From positions 1 to 31,221 of the forward strand of contig JBQTJX010000024.1 in the NCBI GenBank assembly GCA_052386675.1: a stretch of DNA of 31,221 nucleotides, in the 5' to 3' direction. The notes under the pieces were generated by a model. It made no database searches, was not told where the DNA came from, and saw only the letters and a program-made list of their open reading frames with translations. The position numbers were made by a program, and so were the translations under genes. This document shows, one piece after another, positions 15,232 to 23,188 of this stretch. Positions within the stretch are counted from its first letter, which is position 1, and each line of letters opens with the position of its first letter. This stretch comes from RBG-16-66-20 sp052386675 (GTDB lineage Bacteria > Pseudomonadota > Gammaproteobacteria > Burkholderiales > SG8-39).

Positions 15232-16224
15232 CTACTGCTTCTTCCGCAGTCCCAGCTCGTCCACCAGCTTCTCCCAGCGAACCAGCTCGCCGCGCACATA
15301 GCCGGCGAAGGCTTCCGGCGTCATGGTCTGGACGCCCAGCCCCATTGCAGCGAGACGCTTGCGCATCTCCGGAGAGCCAATCGCCTTGTTGATCTCGGCA
15401 TTGAGGCGCGCCACGACTGCCGCAGGCGTGCCCTTGGGCGCGTAGAACCCGAACAGCGGCCCGCCGTCCACCGAGCGGTAACCGGACTCCACCATCGTGG
15501 GCACGTTCGGGAAATCCGGATGGCGCTCGGGGCTGGAGACGCCCAGCAGGCGTAGGCGCCCTTCCTTGGCGTGCCCGAGGCCGACGCCCGGGTCGAATAC
15601 GAACTGCACCTGGCCGCCGAGCAGGTCGGTCATCGCCGGGCCCGCGCCCTTGTAGGGCACGTGCGTGGCCTGGAATCCCGCCTCGCGCTTCATCATCTCC
15701 GCGGCAATGTGCAGCGCAGTGCCGGTGCCCGCGGAGCCGTAATTGAGCTTGCCGGGGTTGGCCTTGGCGTGCTGCACGAATTCGGCGACATTCGCCGCCG
15801 GTACCGAGGGGTGAACCATCAGGTACATGGTCAGCGCCACGGTCGAGGCGACCGGGACCAGCGCCTGTGACGGGACGAAATCGGTGCGCCCGATGATGTG
15901 CGGGGTGATCATCACCTGGCTGCCAGGCGTGAACAGGACCGTGTGCCCGTCATCCGAGCGCGCCACGGCCTCGGCGCCGATGTAGCCTTCGCCTCCGCCG
16001 CGGTTCTCGACCACAACCGGCTGGCCGAATGACTGGCTGAGCTCGGGCCCGAGCAGGCGCGCGACGCGATCGGCGATGCCGCCGGCGGCGACATTGACGA
16101 TGACGCGGACCGGCTTGGCAGGCCAGGCCTGCGCGAGGGCTTGCGGCGCGGCGAGCGCGCCGGCGACGAACAATGCGGCGAACATGGACAGCGCGGCTAG
16201 CGCGCCGCGAGCGTTGCGATTCAT
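15232..16224 (-). CDS. Bug/TctC-family tripartite tricarboxylate transporter substrate-binding protein
   Basis: Periplasmic solute receptor of the Bug family, greatly expanded in Burkholderiales; members bind carboxylates and other small molecules for tripartite transporters. The 330-residue product has a signal peptide ending QALAQA, then WPAKPVRVIVNVAAGGIADRVAR, a typical Bug opening. Later come LNYGSAGTGTALHIAAEMMKR-type residues and VPYKGAGPAMTDLLGGQVQFVFD, the conserved ligand-binding loops. GGGGGAGGA precedes ATG 16224. No TctA/TctB membrane components are nearby, which is usual for orphan Bug receptors. It is divergent from the VOC/flavin hydroxylase pair, which suggests, but does not show, an aromatic or carboxylate ligand. 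Confidence 0.92.
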   Translation of the reverse strand: MNRNARGALAALSMFAALFVAGALAAPQALAQAWPAKPVRVIVNVAAGGIADRVARLLGPELSQSFGQPVVVENRGGGEGYIGAEAVARSDDGHTVLFTPGSQVMITPHIIGRTDFVPSQALVPVASTVALTMYLMVHPSVPAANVAEFVQHAKANPGKLNYGSAGTGTALHIAAEMMKREAGFQATHVPYKGAGPAMTDLLGGQVQFVFDPGVGLGHAKEGRLRLLGVSSPERHPDFPNVPTMVESGYRSVDGGPLFGFYAPKGTPAAVVARLNAEINKAIGSPEMRKRLAAMGLGVQTMTPEAFAGYVRGELVRWEKLVDELGLRKKQ

Positions 16225-16254
16225 CCCGGATCCTCCCCCTTTGCGAGCATTTGC

Positions 16255-16282
16255 ATTATCCTCGGCGCGCTTGCGGAGTCAA
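16255..16282 (-). promoter_or_regulatory. Candidate sigma-70 promoter of the Bug receptor gene
   Basis: Minus-strand TTGACT (16282-16277) and GATAAT (16260-16255) are spaced by 16 bases, each matching consensus at 5/6. Transcription would start near 16248, giving a 24-base leader with the GGGGGAGGA ribosome-binding site before ATG 16224. No comparable promoter is seen for the divergent gene in the same 80-base gap. Confidence 0.55.
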
Positions 16283-16304
16283 TTCGGGGAATCAGGGAAT
16301 CGAC

Positions 16305-17192
16305 ATGAAATTGCGCAGCGTGGAACTGCAGCTCGCCGACGTTGCCGGCGCCAGCGCTTTCCTCGAGCAGACCTGGGGCCTCGTTCCGGTGGAGGAGCAT
16401 TCGGGCGTGCGCTATTTCCGCGGCGCCGGCGACGATCCGTTCATTCTTTCGCTCACTGCGGCAGGCGAGCCGGCGGTCACGGCCATCACCTTTTCGGGAA
16501 CCGTAGAGGAAGTCGACGCCGCGCGCGAGCGCGCCCGCAGTGCCGGTGCTCCGATCAGGGAGATCGCGGCGCTCGATGCCCCTGGAGGCGGCTCGGGCTT
16601 CGTCGTGCAGGGGCCGGAGGCGCAGGCATACCGGTTCGTCGCTGGTAGCGCGCCGGCCGCGCCGATGTCGCCGGCAGCCGCGCGTGACAAGCCCATTCGC
16701 ATCACGCACGCGGTGCTGAACACGCGAGATGCCGAAGCCTGCGAGCGCTTCGCGGTCGGCGTGCTCGGTTTTGCAGTATCCGATCGTACCCGGCACATGA
16801 CTTTCGTGCGTTGCAACCGCAAGCACCATTGCGTCGCCTATGCGCGGTCCGATGTGTCGTCGCTCAACCATGTCGCGTTCGAGATGGCGGACCTGGAATC
16901 GGTGATGCGCGGCGCGGGCCGGATGCGCGACGCCGGATTCGATCTCGTCTGGGGTCCCGGCCGCCACGGCCCCGGCAACAACGTGTTCGGCTACTTCATC
17001 GCGCCCTGGGGCGGGGTGATCGAGTACACCTCGGAGGTGTCCGAGGTCGGCGACGGCTATCGCGTCGGCGGCCCGGAGGACTGGAAGTGGCCGTCCGGGC
17101 GAATCGACCACTGGGGAATGTCGAACAAGGACATGGCCCGCATCGCGCCGGCGGAGCGGGTGTTCCGCTTCCCGGCCGCGCTGCATGGGTGA
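16305..17192 (+). CDS. VOC-family protein, probable extradiol-type ring-cleavage dioxygenase
   Basis: A 295-residue protein with two vicinal-oxygen-chelate modules (about 1-115 and 130-270), the architecture of type I extradiol dioxygenases that cut catechol-type rings with Fe(II) or Mn(II). The three metal ligands appear in the second module: His135 in ITHAVLN, His189 in LNHVAFEM and Glu240 in GGVIEYTSE, close to His146/His210/Glu260 of BphC. The first module is degenerate, as expected. ATG 16305 is chosen for the conserved LRSVELQLAD strand and a GGGAA ribosome-binding site; an earlier in-frame start runs into the intergenic region. It overlaps the flavin hydroxylase by 8 bases. The substrate is unknown. 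Confidence 0.8.
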   Translation: MKLRSVELQLADVAGASAFLEQTWGLVPVEEHSGVRYFRGAGDDPFILSLTAAGEPAVTAITFSGTVEEVDAARERARSAGAPIREIAALDAPGGGSGFVVQGPEAQAYRFVAGSAPAAPMSPAAARDKPIRITHAVLNTRDAEACERFAVGVLGFAVSDRTRHMTFVRCNRKHHCVAYARSDVSSLNHVAFEMADLESVMRGAGRMRDAGFDLVWGPGRHGPGNNVFGYFIAPWGGVIEYTSEVSEVGDGYRVGGPEDWKWPSGRIDHWGMSNKDMARIAPAERVFRFPAALHG

Positions 17193-18732
17193 GCGATTCG
17201 ATGTCCTCGTCGCGGGGCTCGGTCCGACCGGGGCGGTGTTGGCCGGATTGCTCGGCCGCCTCGGCCTGCGTGTCCTGGCGGTGGATCGCGCGCGCGCGGT
17301 CTACGACAAGCCGCGCGCTTTCGCCTTCGATCACGAGATCATGCGCGTATTCCAGAACCTTGGCATCGCGCAGGCCGTGGCGCCACATACCGCGCCGTTC
17401 ACGCCCTCGGAGTACTACGGCGTCGATGGCCGCCTGATCAAGCGGCTGGGCGCGGTGGAGCCGCCCTGGCCTCTTGGCTGGACGCCGAACGTGGTGTTCC
17501 ACCAGCCGGCCGTGGAGGCAGAATTGCGACGGATGGTGCGCGCACTGCCGGGCGTCGAGGTCGCGTTGGGCACCGCGCTACAGGGGTTCGAACAGTCAGC
17601 CGAGGAAGTCGACGTCGTTCTGCGGGACGATGCCGGAGGCGAACGGAGGGTGGGCGCGCGCTACGTCGTCGGCTGCGACAGCGCCACGAGCACCGTGCGC
17701 GGCCTGCTGGGCATCGGGCACGAGGACCTCGAGTTCGACGAACCCTGGCTGGTGGTGGACCTGCTGGTGAGCGAGCGCGGCGCTGCCCGGCTGCCGCAGG
17801 TGAGCGTGCAGTACTGCGAGCCGGCGCGACCCTGCACCTACCTCATCGGCCCGGGCATGCATCGTCGCTGGGAGATCATGCTGCTGCCGGGAGAGGATCC
17901 GCAGGAGATGGAAGCCGAGGCAAGCGTGTGGCGGCTGCTGTCGCGCTGGATCTCGCCGGATGACGCGCAGCTCTGGCGCCGGGCAAGCTACCGTTTCCAT
18001 GCCCTGGTCGCGCGCGAATGGCGAATCGGCCGCGTCTTCATCGCAGGCGACGCGGCGCACCAGCAGCCGCCATTCACCGGACAGGGCATGTGCCAGGGCA
18101 TTCGCGACGCGGCAAACCTCGCCTGGAAGCTGGAACGCGCCTGCCGGGGCGCTGCAGGCGAGCGGCTGCTGGAGACCTACGGCGAGGAGCGGCGCGCGCA
18201 TGTCCGGCGGCTGACCAGTGTGGTGAAGGGCATCGGCCGGCTGATCTGCGAGCGCGATCCGGTCGTGGCGCGCGCGCGCGACGAACGCTTGCTGGCAGAA
18301 GCCGGTGGAGAGGTGCGCACCGTTGCGCGCCAGGAACTGGTGCCGCCGCTCGAATGCGGCCTGCTGTCGCCGTTGCCGCATCCGGCCAACGGAACCCTGT
18401 TCCCGCAGCCGCGCGTCCGCCACGGTTCCGCGACGGCACTCATGGACGATGTCGCCGGTACCGGATTTCGCGTGGTGACGGCAGGTGACGTTTCCCTGCG
18501 GGCGGAGGCGGACCTGCTGGATACCCTGGGCGCACGCGTCATCCGCATCGCGGGGAGGAAGGAGGTTGGCGATTGCGTGCTGTCTGAGACCGAGGGCGTG
18601 CTGGCGCGCTGGTTCGAGCGGTACGACTGCGTCGCGGCGGTGGTGCGGCCGGATCACTACGTCTTTGGCGTGGCGAAGGGCGCGGAAGATCTGCACGGGA
18701 CGCTCCAGGCCGTGCTGGGCCTGCAGCGCTGA
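17185..18732 (+). CDS. FAD-dependent aromatic hydroxylase, MhpA/PheA-like
   Basis: A 515-residue class A flavin monooxygenase resembling 3-(3-hydroxyphenyl)propionate hydroxylase (MhpA); such enzymes hydroxylate phenolic rings with NAD(P)H and O2. The FAD ADP-binding motif GLGPTG is at 11-16. The mid-protein VVGCDSATSTVR corresponds to the CDGA..TVR motif but has Ser instead of the usual Gly. The ribityl-binding GD motif is GRVFIAGDAAHQQPPFTGQGMCQGIRDA-like, quoted only in part here. A C-terminal thioredoxin-like region follows. The upstream ring-cleavage protein with overlapping codons suggests a two-step pathway: hydroxylate, then open the ring. The substrate cannot be read from the sequence. 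Confidence 0.85.
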   Translation: MGERFDVLVAGLGPTGAVLAGLLGRLGLRVLAVDRARAVYDKPRAFAFDHEIMRVFQNLGIAQAVAPHTAPFTPSEYYGVDGRLIKRLGAVEPPWPLGWTPNVVFHQPAVEAELRRMVRALPGVEVALGTALQGFEQSAEEVDVVLRDDAGGERRVGARYVVGCDSATSTVRGLLGIGHEDLEFDEPWLVVDLLVSERGAARLPQVSVQYCEPARPCTYLIGPGMHRRWEIMLLPGEDPQEMEAEASVWRLLSRWISPDDAQLWRRASYRFHALVAREWRIGRVFIAGDAAHQQPPFTGQGMCQGIRDAANLAWKLERACRGAAGERLLETYGEERRAHVRRLTSVVKGIGRLICERDPVVARARDERLLAEAGGEVRTVARQELVPPLECGLLSPLPHPANGTLFPQPRVRHGSATALMDDVAGTGFRVVTAGDVSLRAEADLLDTLGARVIRIAGRKEVGDCVLSETEGVLARWFERYDCVAAVVRPDHYVFGVAKGAEDLHGTLQAVLGLQR

Positions 18733-18747
18733 GCCGCTGCCGGCGTC

Positions 18748-19287
18748 CTAGAAGGACCAGACCTGCAGGGAGCGGTGCAGTTCGACGAGCTTCTCGTCCT
18801 TGTTGCGCGCCACCTCGGGCGCGACCCCGTCCAGGCGCTCGGACAGTTCCACCACCCTGGCGTTGGTCACCGCAAGGCGACGCGCCAGCACTTCCGCGAT
18901 GCCGGCCACGATCTTGAGCGCCGCGGGCGAGCCAATGTCCAGCATGGTGCGAAACCGCGGCGAGGGCAGGCGCAGCACCACCGTGGGCACGATCGCGCGC
19001 CCGGTCGCCGAGCGCGCCTCCGATGTCAGCAGCGACATCTCCCCCAGGACGCCACCGGCGCCCAGGCGGGCGAGCGAGCGGTCGCCTCCGCTGGTGCGCT
19101 TCACGATCTCGATCTCGCCGGACACGATGAGGTAGACGCCGTCGCCGGGATCACCTTCGTGGAACACCTCGTTTCCGGAGGCCAGTTCCAGGCGCTCCGC
19201 GATCGAGGCGATGGATTCGATCTCCGATTGCGAAAGCAGGCGGCAAAGCGACGAACCTCTGAGTGCTGCGGAATTGTCTTGCGCCAT
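18748..19287 (-). CDS. Stand-alone cyclic nucleotide-binding domain protein
   Basis: A 179-residue cytoplasmic protein. Residues 10-130 form a CRP-like cyclic nucleotide-binding beta roll: FHEGDPGDGVYLIVSGEIEI, then the phosphate-binding cassette GEMSLLTSEARSAT (82-95) with the conserved Glu83 and Arg92 that contact cNMP. After it comes a helical tail (LARRLAVTNARVVELSERL), but no helix-turn-helix, so it is not a transcription factor of the CRP/FNR type. It may dimerise through the tail. No ribosome-binding site is obvious before ATG 19287. It converges on the hydroxylase with 15 bases between and diverges from the ankyrin gene. Confidence 0.85.
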   Translation of the reverse strand: MAQDNSAALRGSSLCRLLSQSEIESIASIAERLELASGNEVFHEGDPGDGVYLIVSGEIEIVKRTSGGDRSLARLGAGGVLGEMSLLTSEARSATGRAIVPTVVLRLPSPRFRTMLDIGSPAALKIVAGIAEVLARRLAVTNARVVELSERLDGVAPEVARNKDEKLVELHRSLQVWSF

Positions 19288-19308
19288 TTGCGAAGTCTAA
19301 CCCACGCT

Positions 19309-19336
19309 TTGTGCCGCTCCCGCCTGCGGGTATGAT
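19309..19336 (+). promoter_or_regulatory. Candidate promoter of the ankyrin-amidohydrolase-YtkA-MauG gene run
   Basis: TTGTGC (19309-19314) and TATGAT (19331-19336, 5/6) are spaced by 16 bases within the 80-base divergent gap. The start would fall near 19343, giving a leader of about 25 bases that contains GGAGGAAG before ATG 19368. Confidence 0.4.
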
Positions 19337-19367
19337 CGGTCGAATCCGCAAGTGTGGAGGAAGTCAC

Positions 19368-20789
19368 ATGGCCGTGCAGATCAATCCCCGGACCGCGATC
19401 ATCGCGGGTGCAGGTGCCCTGGTCGTCGCCGGCGCCGCGGCTTGGTTCTTCCTGTTCCAGGACGAACCGCCGCCGCCGAAGCCGGCCGCGAAGGCGCCGG
19501 CTGCCGCCGCCAAGGCCGCGGCAAAGGCTGAGGCGCCGGCCAAGCCCGCCGCCGGGGCGCCGCAGTCCGTCGTCGCGAAGCCCGCCGCCGGCAAGCCCAC
19601 CCCGATTCCGACCGATCCGGACAAGCTCGTCGCCGAGATCATCGAGCTCTCGGGCATGCGCGGCTATTTCCAGACCTTCGGCCGCGAAACCATGCTCGCC
19701 TCGAACGTGCAGGGGCAGGGCCAGCAGGCGGGGATGGGCCCGGCCGAGGTGCGCCAGATGCTCGACATGGTCGAGCGCGTGTTTCCGGTGGACAAGATGG
19801 CCGAGGAATTCGCCAACAACGTCAAGGCGGCGTTCGACACGGTGAAGATGGGTCGGTTCCTTGAGCTGATGCGGGAGCCGGTGGTGCGCAAGCTGCACGC
19901 CGCGGAGACGCGCAACCTTACCCCGGAAGTGATCCGGCAATACATGGAGAACTTCCGCAAGGAACCGCCCTCGGCCGCGCGGCAGAAGCTGGTGCAAACC
20001 ATCGACGAGATCACCAGCACCTCCGAGATCGGCGGCGACATGGCGCTGGTGATCGCGCGCGACACCCTGGATGCGATGTTCGAGGCGATGCAGAAGCTGG
20101 GCAAGCCGGTGTCGCGCGACGAGCGCCAGGCGGCCGGCTCGATCCTGAACGCATCTCAGGGCCAGATGCGCAGCACCATCCGCACCGCGCTGCACATGCG
20201 CCTGCGCGAGGCAAGCGACGACGAGCTCGCCGAGTACGTGAAGATCATGGATACCGAAGCCGGGCGCTGGGGCATGGAGGTGCTGGCCAACGCGCTGCGG
20301 CCGGTGATGGAGAGCCGGGCCAAGAGTTTCGGTCGCGAACTGGCGCAGGTGGCCATGGCCACGGTGCAGTCCGCCGCGAAGGCGGCGGCGGCCGCGCCCG
20401 CGATCCCGGAGCAGAAGGAACCGCCCAAGGCGGCCCCTGTGGCGGCCACGGCGCCGGTTGAGGCACCGGGATACCAGCGCCCGGCCGGCATCAGGCAGCT
20501 CTATTCCCGTTATAACGACCTGGTCTCCGCCGTGGTGATGCGCGACACGGCCGCGGTGAAGGAACTCCTCGCCGACGGCAAGAGCCCGGATGTGCGCCAG
20601 AGCGATGGCTTTACGCCGCTGATGATCGCGGTGGCCAACGGCGACACCGCGATCGCGCAGGCGCTGCTCGCCGCCAGGGCGGATCCGAACCTGCGCGCAC
20701 CCGGCGGGCAATCCGCACTGGCGCTGGCGAAGGCGCGCAACAACACCGAGCTGCTCCAGCTGCTGGAGCGCAGCGGCGCCAGGAACTGA
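19368..20789 (+). CDS. Membrane-anchored protein with DUF2059-like helical region and C-terminal ankyrin repeats
   Basis: A 473-residue protein of unknown function. Residues 8-27 (AIIAGAGALVVAGAAAWFFL) are one transmembrane anchor, followed by an Ala/Pro/Lys-rich linker to about 75. A helical region at about 80-340 opens with AEIIELSGMRGYFQTF, which resembles DUF2059-type domains (tentative). A second Pro/Ala linker follows, then about two ankyrin repeats at 380-465 (DGFTPLMIAVANGDTAIAQALL and the next). The single N-terminal anchor and linker suggest that the bulk lies in the periplasm. GGAGGAAG sits 6 bases before ATG 19368, which decides this start over an earlier in-frame one at 19263. 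The stop is 4 bases from the amidohydrolase start. Confidence 0.75.
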   Translation: MAVQINPRTAIIAGAGALVVAGAAAWFFLFQDEPPPPKPAAKAPAAAAKAAAKAEAPAKPAAGAPQSVVAKPAAGKPTPIPTDPDKLVAEIIELSGMRGYFQTFGRETMLASNVQGQGQQAGMGPAEVRQMLDMVERVFPVDKMAEEFANNVKAAFDTVKMGRFLELMREPVVRKLHAAETRNLTPEVIRQYMENFRKEPPSAARQKLVQTIDEITSTSEIGGDMALVIARDTLDAMFEAMQKLGKPVSRDERQAAGSILNASQGQMRSTIRTALHMRLREASDDELAEYVKIMDTEAGRWGMEVLANALRPVMESRAKSFGRELAQVAMATVQSAAKAAAAAPAIPEQKEPPKAAPVAATAPVEAPGYQRPAGIRQLYSRYNDLVSAVVMRDTAAVKELLADGKSPDVRQSDGFTPLMIAVANGDTAIAQALLAARADPNLRAPGGQSALALAKARNNTELLQLLERSGARN

Positions 20790-20793
20790 GCCG

Positions 20794-21636
20794 GTGCGCG
20801 TCGCCGTCGCGGCGTTGACACTGGGCGCGGCGCTCGCCGCGCTGGTCCCCGCTCCGGCGGCGGCGCAGCAGGCGGGCGGCGTGCCGCTGCCCATCTTCGA
20901 TGCGCACGTGCACTATTCGCATGACGCCTGGGACGTGCTGCCGCCGAAGGACATCCTCGACCTGCTGAGGAAGGCCGGTGTCCGGCGCGCGCTGGTGTCC
21001 AGTTCGGGTGACGACGGCCAGCAGCGCCTCGCCGCGCTGGCGCCGGACATGATCCTGCCCTCGCTGCGGCCCTACCGCACGCGCGGCGAGATTTCCACCT
21101 GGGTGCGTGACGACACCGTCCCGCCCTACCTCGAGGAGCGGCTGAAGAAGCACCGCTACGTGGCGATCGGCGAGTTCCACCTCTATGGCGCCGACGCTGA
21201 CCTGCCGGTGCCGCGGCGGCTGGTGCAACTCGCGCGGCAGCACCGCCTGTACCTGCACGCGCACTCCGACGCAGACGCCGTCGATCGCCTGTTCCGGCAA
21301 TGGCCGCAGGCACGCATCATCTGGGCGCACTCGGGCTTCGAGCGACCGGAGAGGGTGCGCGAGATGCTGCGCAAGCATCGCAACCTCTGGGCCGACCTCG
21401 CCTTCCGCACAGACCATGCTTCAGATGGCAAGGTAAGCCCGGACTGGCGCGCCGCGTTCCTGGAGTTTCCCGGCCGGTTCATGGTCGGCACCGACACCTT
21501 CACGCCCGAGCGCTGGCACTACGTGGGTGAGCACGCGGCCTGGTCGCGCGGCTGGCTCGCGGACCTGCCGCGCGATGTGGCCGAGCGGATCGCATGGAAA
21601 AACGGCGAAGAACTGTTCGGCTCGATGCAGCACTAG
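20794..21636 (+). CDS. Exported metal-dependent hydrolase, amidohydrolase-2-like TIM barrel
   Basis: A 280-residue protein with a signal peptide (residues 1-25, ending PAPAAAQQ) and a complete amidohydrolase-superfamily metal site. It has the HxH motif DAHVHYS (His38, His40), Glu127 in GEFH, His155/157 in LHAHSD, His179 in WAHSG and Asp234 in VGTDTF. It therefore probably hydrolyses or decarboxylates a small substrate using one or two metal ions in the periplasm, an unusual place since most relatives are cytoplasmic. The substrate is unknown. GTG 20794 is used because the signal peptide begins there. The end overlaps the next gene by 43 bases. Confidence 0.82.
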   Translation: MRVAVAALTLGAALAALVPAPAAAQQAGGVPLPIFDAHVHYSHDAWDVLPPKDILDLLRKAGVRRALVSSSGDDGQQRLAALAPDMILPSLRPYRTRGEISTWVRDDTVPPYLEERLKKHRYVAIGEFHLYGADADLPVPRRLVQLARQHRLYLHAHSDADAVDRLFRQWPQARIIWAHSGFERPERVREMLRKHRNLWADLAFRTDHASDGKVSPDWRAAFLEFPGRFMVGTDTFTPERWHYVGEHAAWSRGWLADLPRDVAERIAWKNGEELFGSMQH

Positions 21637-21992
21637 CCCTGCTGCTCGCCTGCGCCGGCGCGCAGGCCTGCGAGTTGCCCGGCGCGAAGCGCCTGGAGGC
21701 AAAGTCCCTCTCGCTCGCCTACCGCACCGTGCCGGCGAAGATTCCGGTGGGTGCCCATTTCGCGCTCGAGATCCTCGTCTGCCCGAAGCCGGGCGCGGCC
21801 GTCCCCGCCGCGATCAGGGCCGACGCCACGATGCCGGAACACCGGCACGGGATGAACTACAAGCCCTCGATCTCCGTCCAGGGCAGCGGACGTTTCCGGT
21901 CCGAAGGCTGGATGTTCCATATGCCGGGGCGCTGGGAGTTCGTGTTCGAGACGGGCGGCGAGCGAGTCACCGACAGCGTGCGCATCGAGTGA
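21594..21992 (+). CDS. Small exported His/Met-rich YtkA-like protein
   Basis: A 132-residue protein with an N-terminal signal (basic EKRRR, hydrophobic ALALLLACAGAQA). LLAC could be read as a lipobox, so it may be a lipoprotein or be cleaved before CELPG. The mature part is an immunoglobulin-like YtkA/FixH-type beta domain. His83, His85 and Met87 (MPEHRHGMNY) and Met107, His109 and Met110 (GWMFHMPG) form a His/Met cluster suggestive of copper binding; Trp106 and Trp114 flank the second group. Metal binding is an inference from composition. It overlaps the amidohydrolase by 43 bases and the MauG-like gene by 4 (GTGA), which implies tight translational coupling. Confidence 0.75.
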   Translation: MEKRRRTVRLDAALALLLACAGAQACELPGAKRLEAKSLSLAYRTVPAKIPVGAHFALEILVCPKPGAAVPAAIRADATMPEHRHGMNYKPSISVQGSGRFRSEGWMFHMPGRWEFVFETGGERVTDSVRIE

Positions 21993-23188
21993 GGCGCTGG
22001 CTCGCCGCCGCGCTCGCGTGCATGGCGGCGGGTGCCGCCGGCGCGCAGCTGCTGGATTTTTCGGAGGCCGAGAAGCGTGCCTTGCTGCGCCACGGCCCCT
22101 GGCCTGCGCCGTGGGCGCCGGATCCTTCCAACCGCGCCTCCGGCCAGCCCCGGGCCGTCGCCCTCGGCGAGCGGCTGTTCTTCGACCCGCGCCTGTCCGC
22201 GGGCGGCAAGGTCCTGTGCGCCACCTGCCACGCGCCGTTCCGCGGCTGGCAGGATGCGCGCGCCCGCGCGCTCGGACTGGCCGAGGTCGAGCGCAACACG
22301 CCCAGCCTGCTCAACCAGCGCTACGGCCGCTGGTACGGCTGGGACGGCGCCGGCGATTCGCTGTGGTCGCAAAGCATCCGGCCGATCCTCGATCTGCGCG
22401 AGATGGGCGGCGCCGCGGCGAAGGCCGCGGCTCTGGTGCGGGGCGATCCTGACTACGCCTGCCGCTATCGCGAGGTGTTCGGCGCGCCGCCGCCGGCGGA
22501 GGACGAGGCGCTGCTAGCGGGCATCGGCAAGGCGCTGGCGGCGTTCCAGGAAACCCTGGTCACCGGGCGCTCGCCGTTCGACGACTTCCGCGATGCGCTT
22601 GCGGCGGGAGACGCGACTGCCGCGGCGCGCTATCCGGCGTCCGCGCAGCGCGGCGCGCGCCTGTTCGTCGGCAGGGGCGCCTGCAACCTGTGCCACGTCG
22701 GGCCGGCCTTCTCCAATGGCGAATTCCACGACGTCGGCGTTCCCTTCTTCAATCCGGACCGCAGCGTGGATCCGGGGCGGCACGGCGGCATCCGCCGCCT
22801 CCGGGCGAACCCCTTCAACCTGCTCGGGCCGTACAACGATCAGGCCGGAAGCCATCGCCCCGGCGGCGACGGCGCAGACACGAGATTGAAGACCCGCCAT
22901 GTGTCGCTGGAGCACCGCAACTTCGGCGAGTTCAAGGTGCCGATGCTGCGCAACGTTGCCGTCACCGCGCCCTACATGCACAACGGCAGCCTTGCCACGC
23001 TTGGCGACGTGGTGCGCCATTACTCGGAACTGAACCTCGATCGCCTGCACGCCGACGGCGAGAGTCTGCTCAAGCCCCTGCGCCTGTCGGCGCAGGAGTC
23101 CGCCGACCTGGTGGCGTTCCTGGAGTCGCTGACCGAAGGCGCGAGCGCGCTGCCGCCAAAGCACCTGGTGGAACCTTGCCGACCCTGA
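21989..23188 (+). CDS. MauG/di-heme cytochrome c peroxidase family protein
   Basis: A 399-residue periplasmic di-heme c-type cytochrome. The signal peptide is residues 1-19 (RRWLAAALACMAAGAAGA). Two heme-attachment motifs, CATCH at 77-81 and CNLCH at 232-236, lie in two cytochrome domains. The LGERLFFDPRLS opening and the MLRNVAVTAPYMHNG segment near the end are typical of the CcpA/MauG superfamily. Members either reduce H2O2 or, as MauG and MbnH do, oxidise residues in a partner protein. GTG 21989 is the start, overlapping the YtkA-like stop. The genetic coupling to a His/Met/Trp-containing exported protein favours a partner-modifying role, but that is inference. Confidence 0.88.
   Translation: MRRWLAAALACMAAGAAGAQLLDFSEAEKRALLRHGPWPAPWAPDPSNRASGQPRAVALGERLFFDPRLSAGGKVLCATCHAPFRGWQDARARALGLAEVERNTPSLLNQRYGRWYGWDGAGDSLWSQSIRPILDLREMGGAAAKAAALVRGDPDYACRYREVFGAPPPAEDEALLAGIGKALAAFQETLVTGRSPFDDFRDALAAGDATAAARYPASAQRGARLFVGRGACNLCHVGPAFSNGEFHDVGVPFFNPDRSVDPGRHGGIRRLRANPFNLLGPYNDQAGSHRPGGDGADTRLKTRHVSLEHRNFGEFKVPMLRNVAVTAPYMHNGSLATLGDVVRHYSELNLDRLHADGESLLKPLRLSAQESADLVAFLESLTEGASALPPKHLVEPCRP

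Noticed and set aside
19101..20894. A 597-codon open frame on the minus strand opposite the ankyrin gene
   Set aside because: It runs across the cyclic-nucleotide gene's start and the whole ankyrin gene, and its translation is Gly/Arg/His-rich without motifs. Both overlapped genes are well supported.
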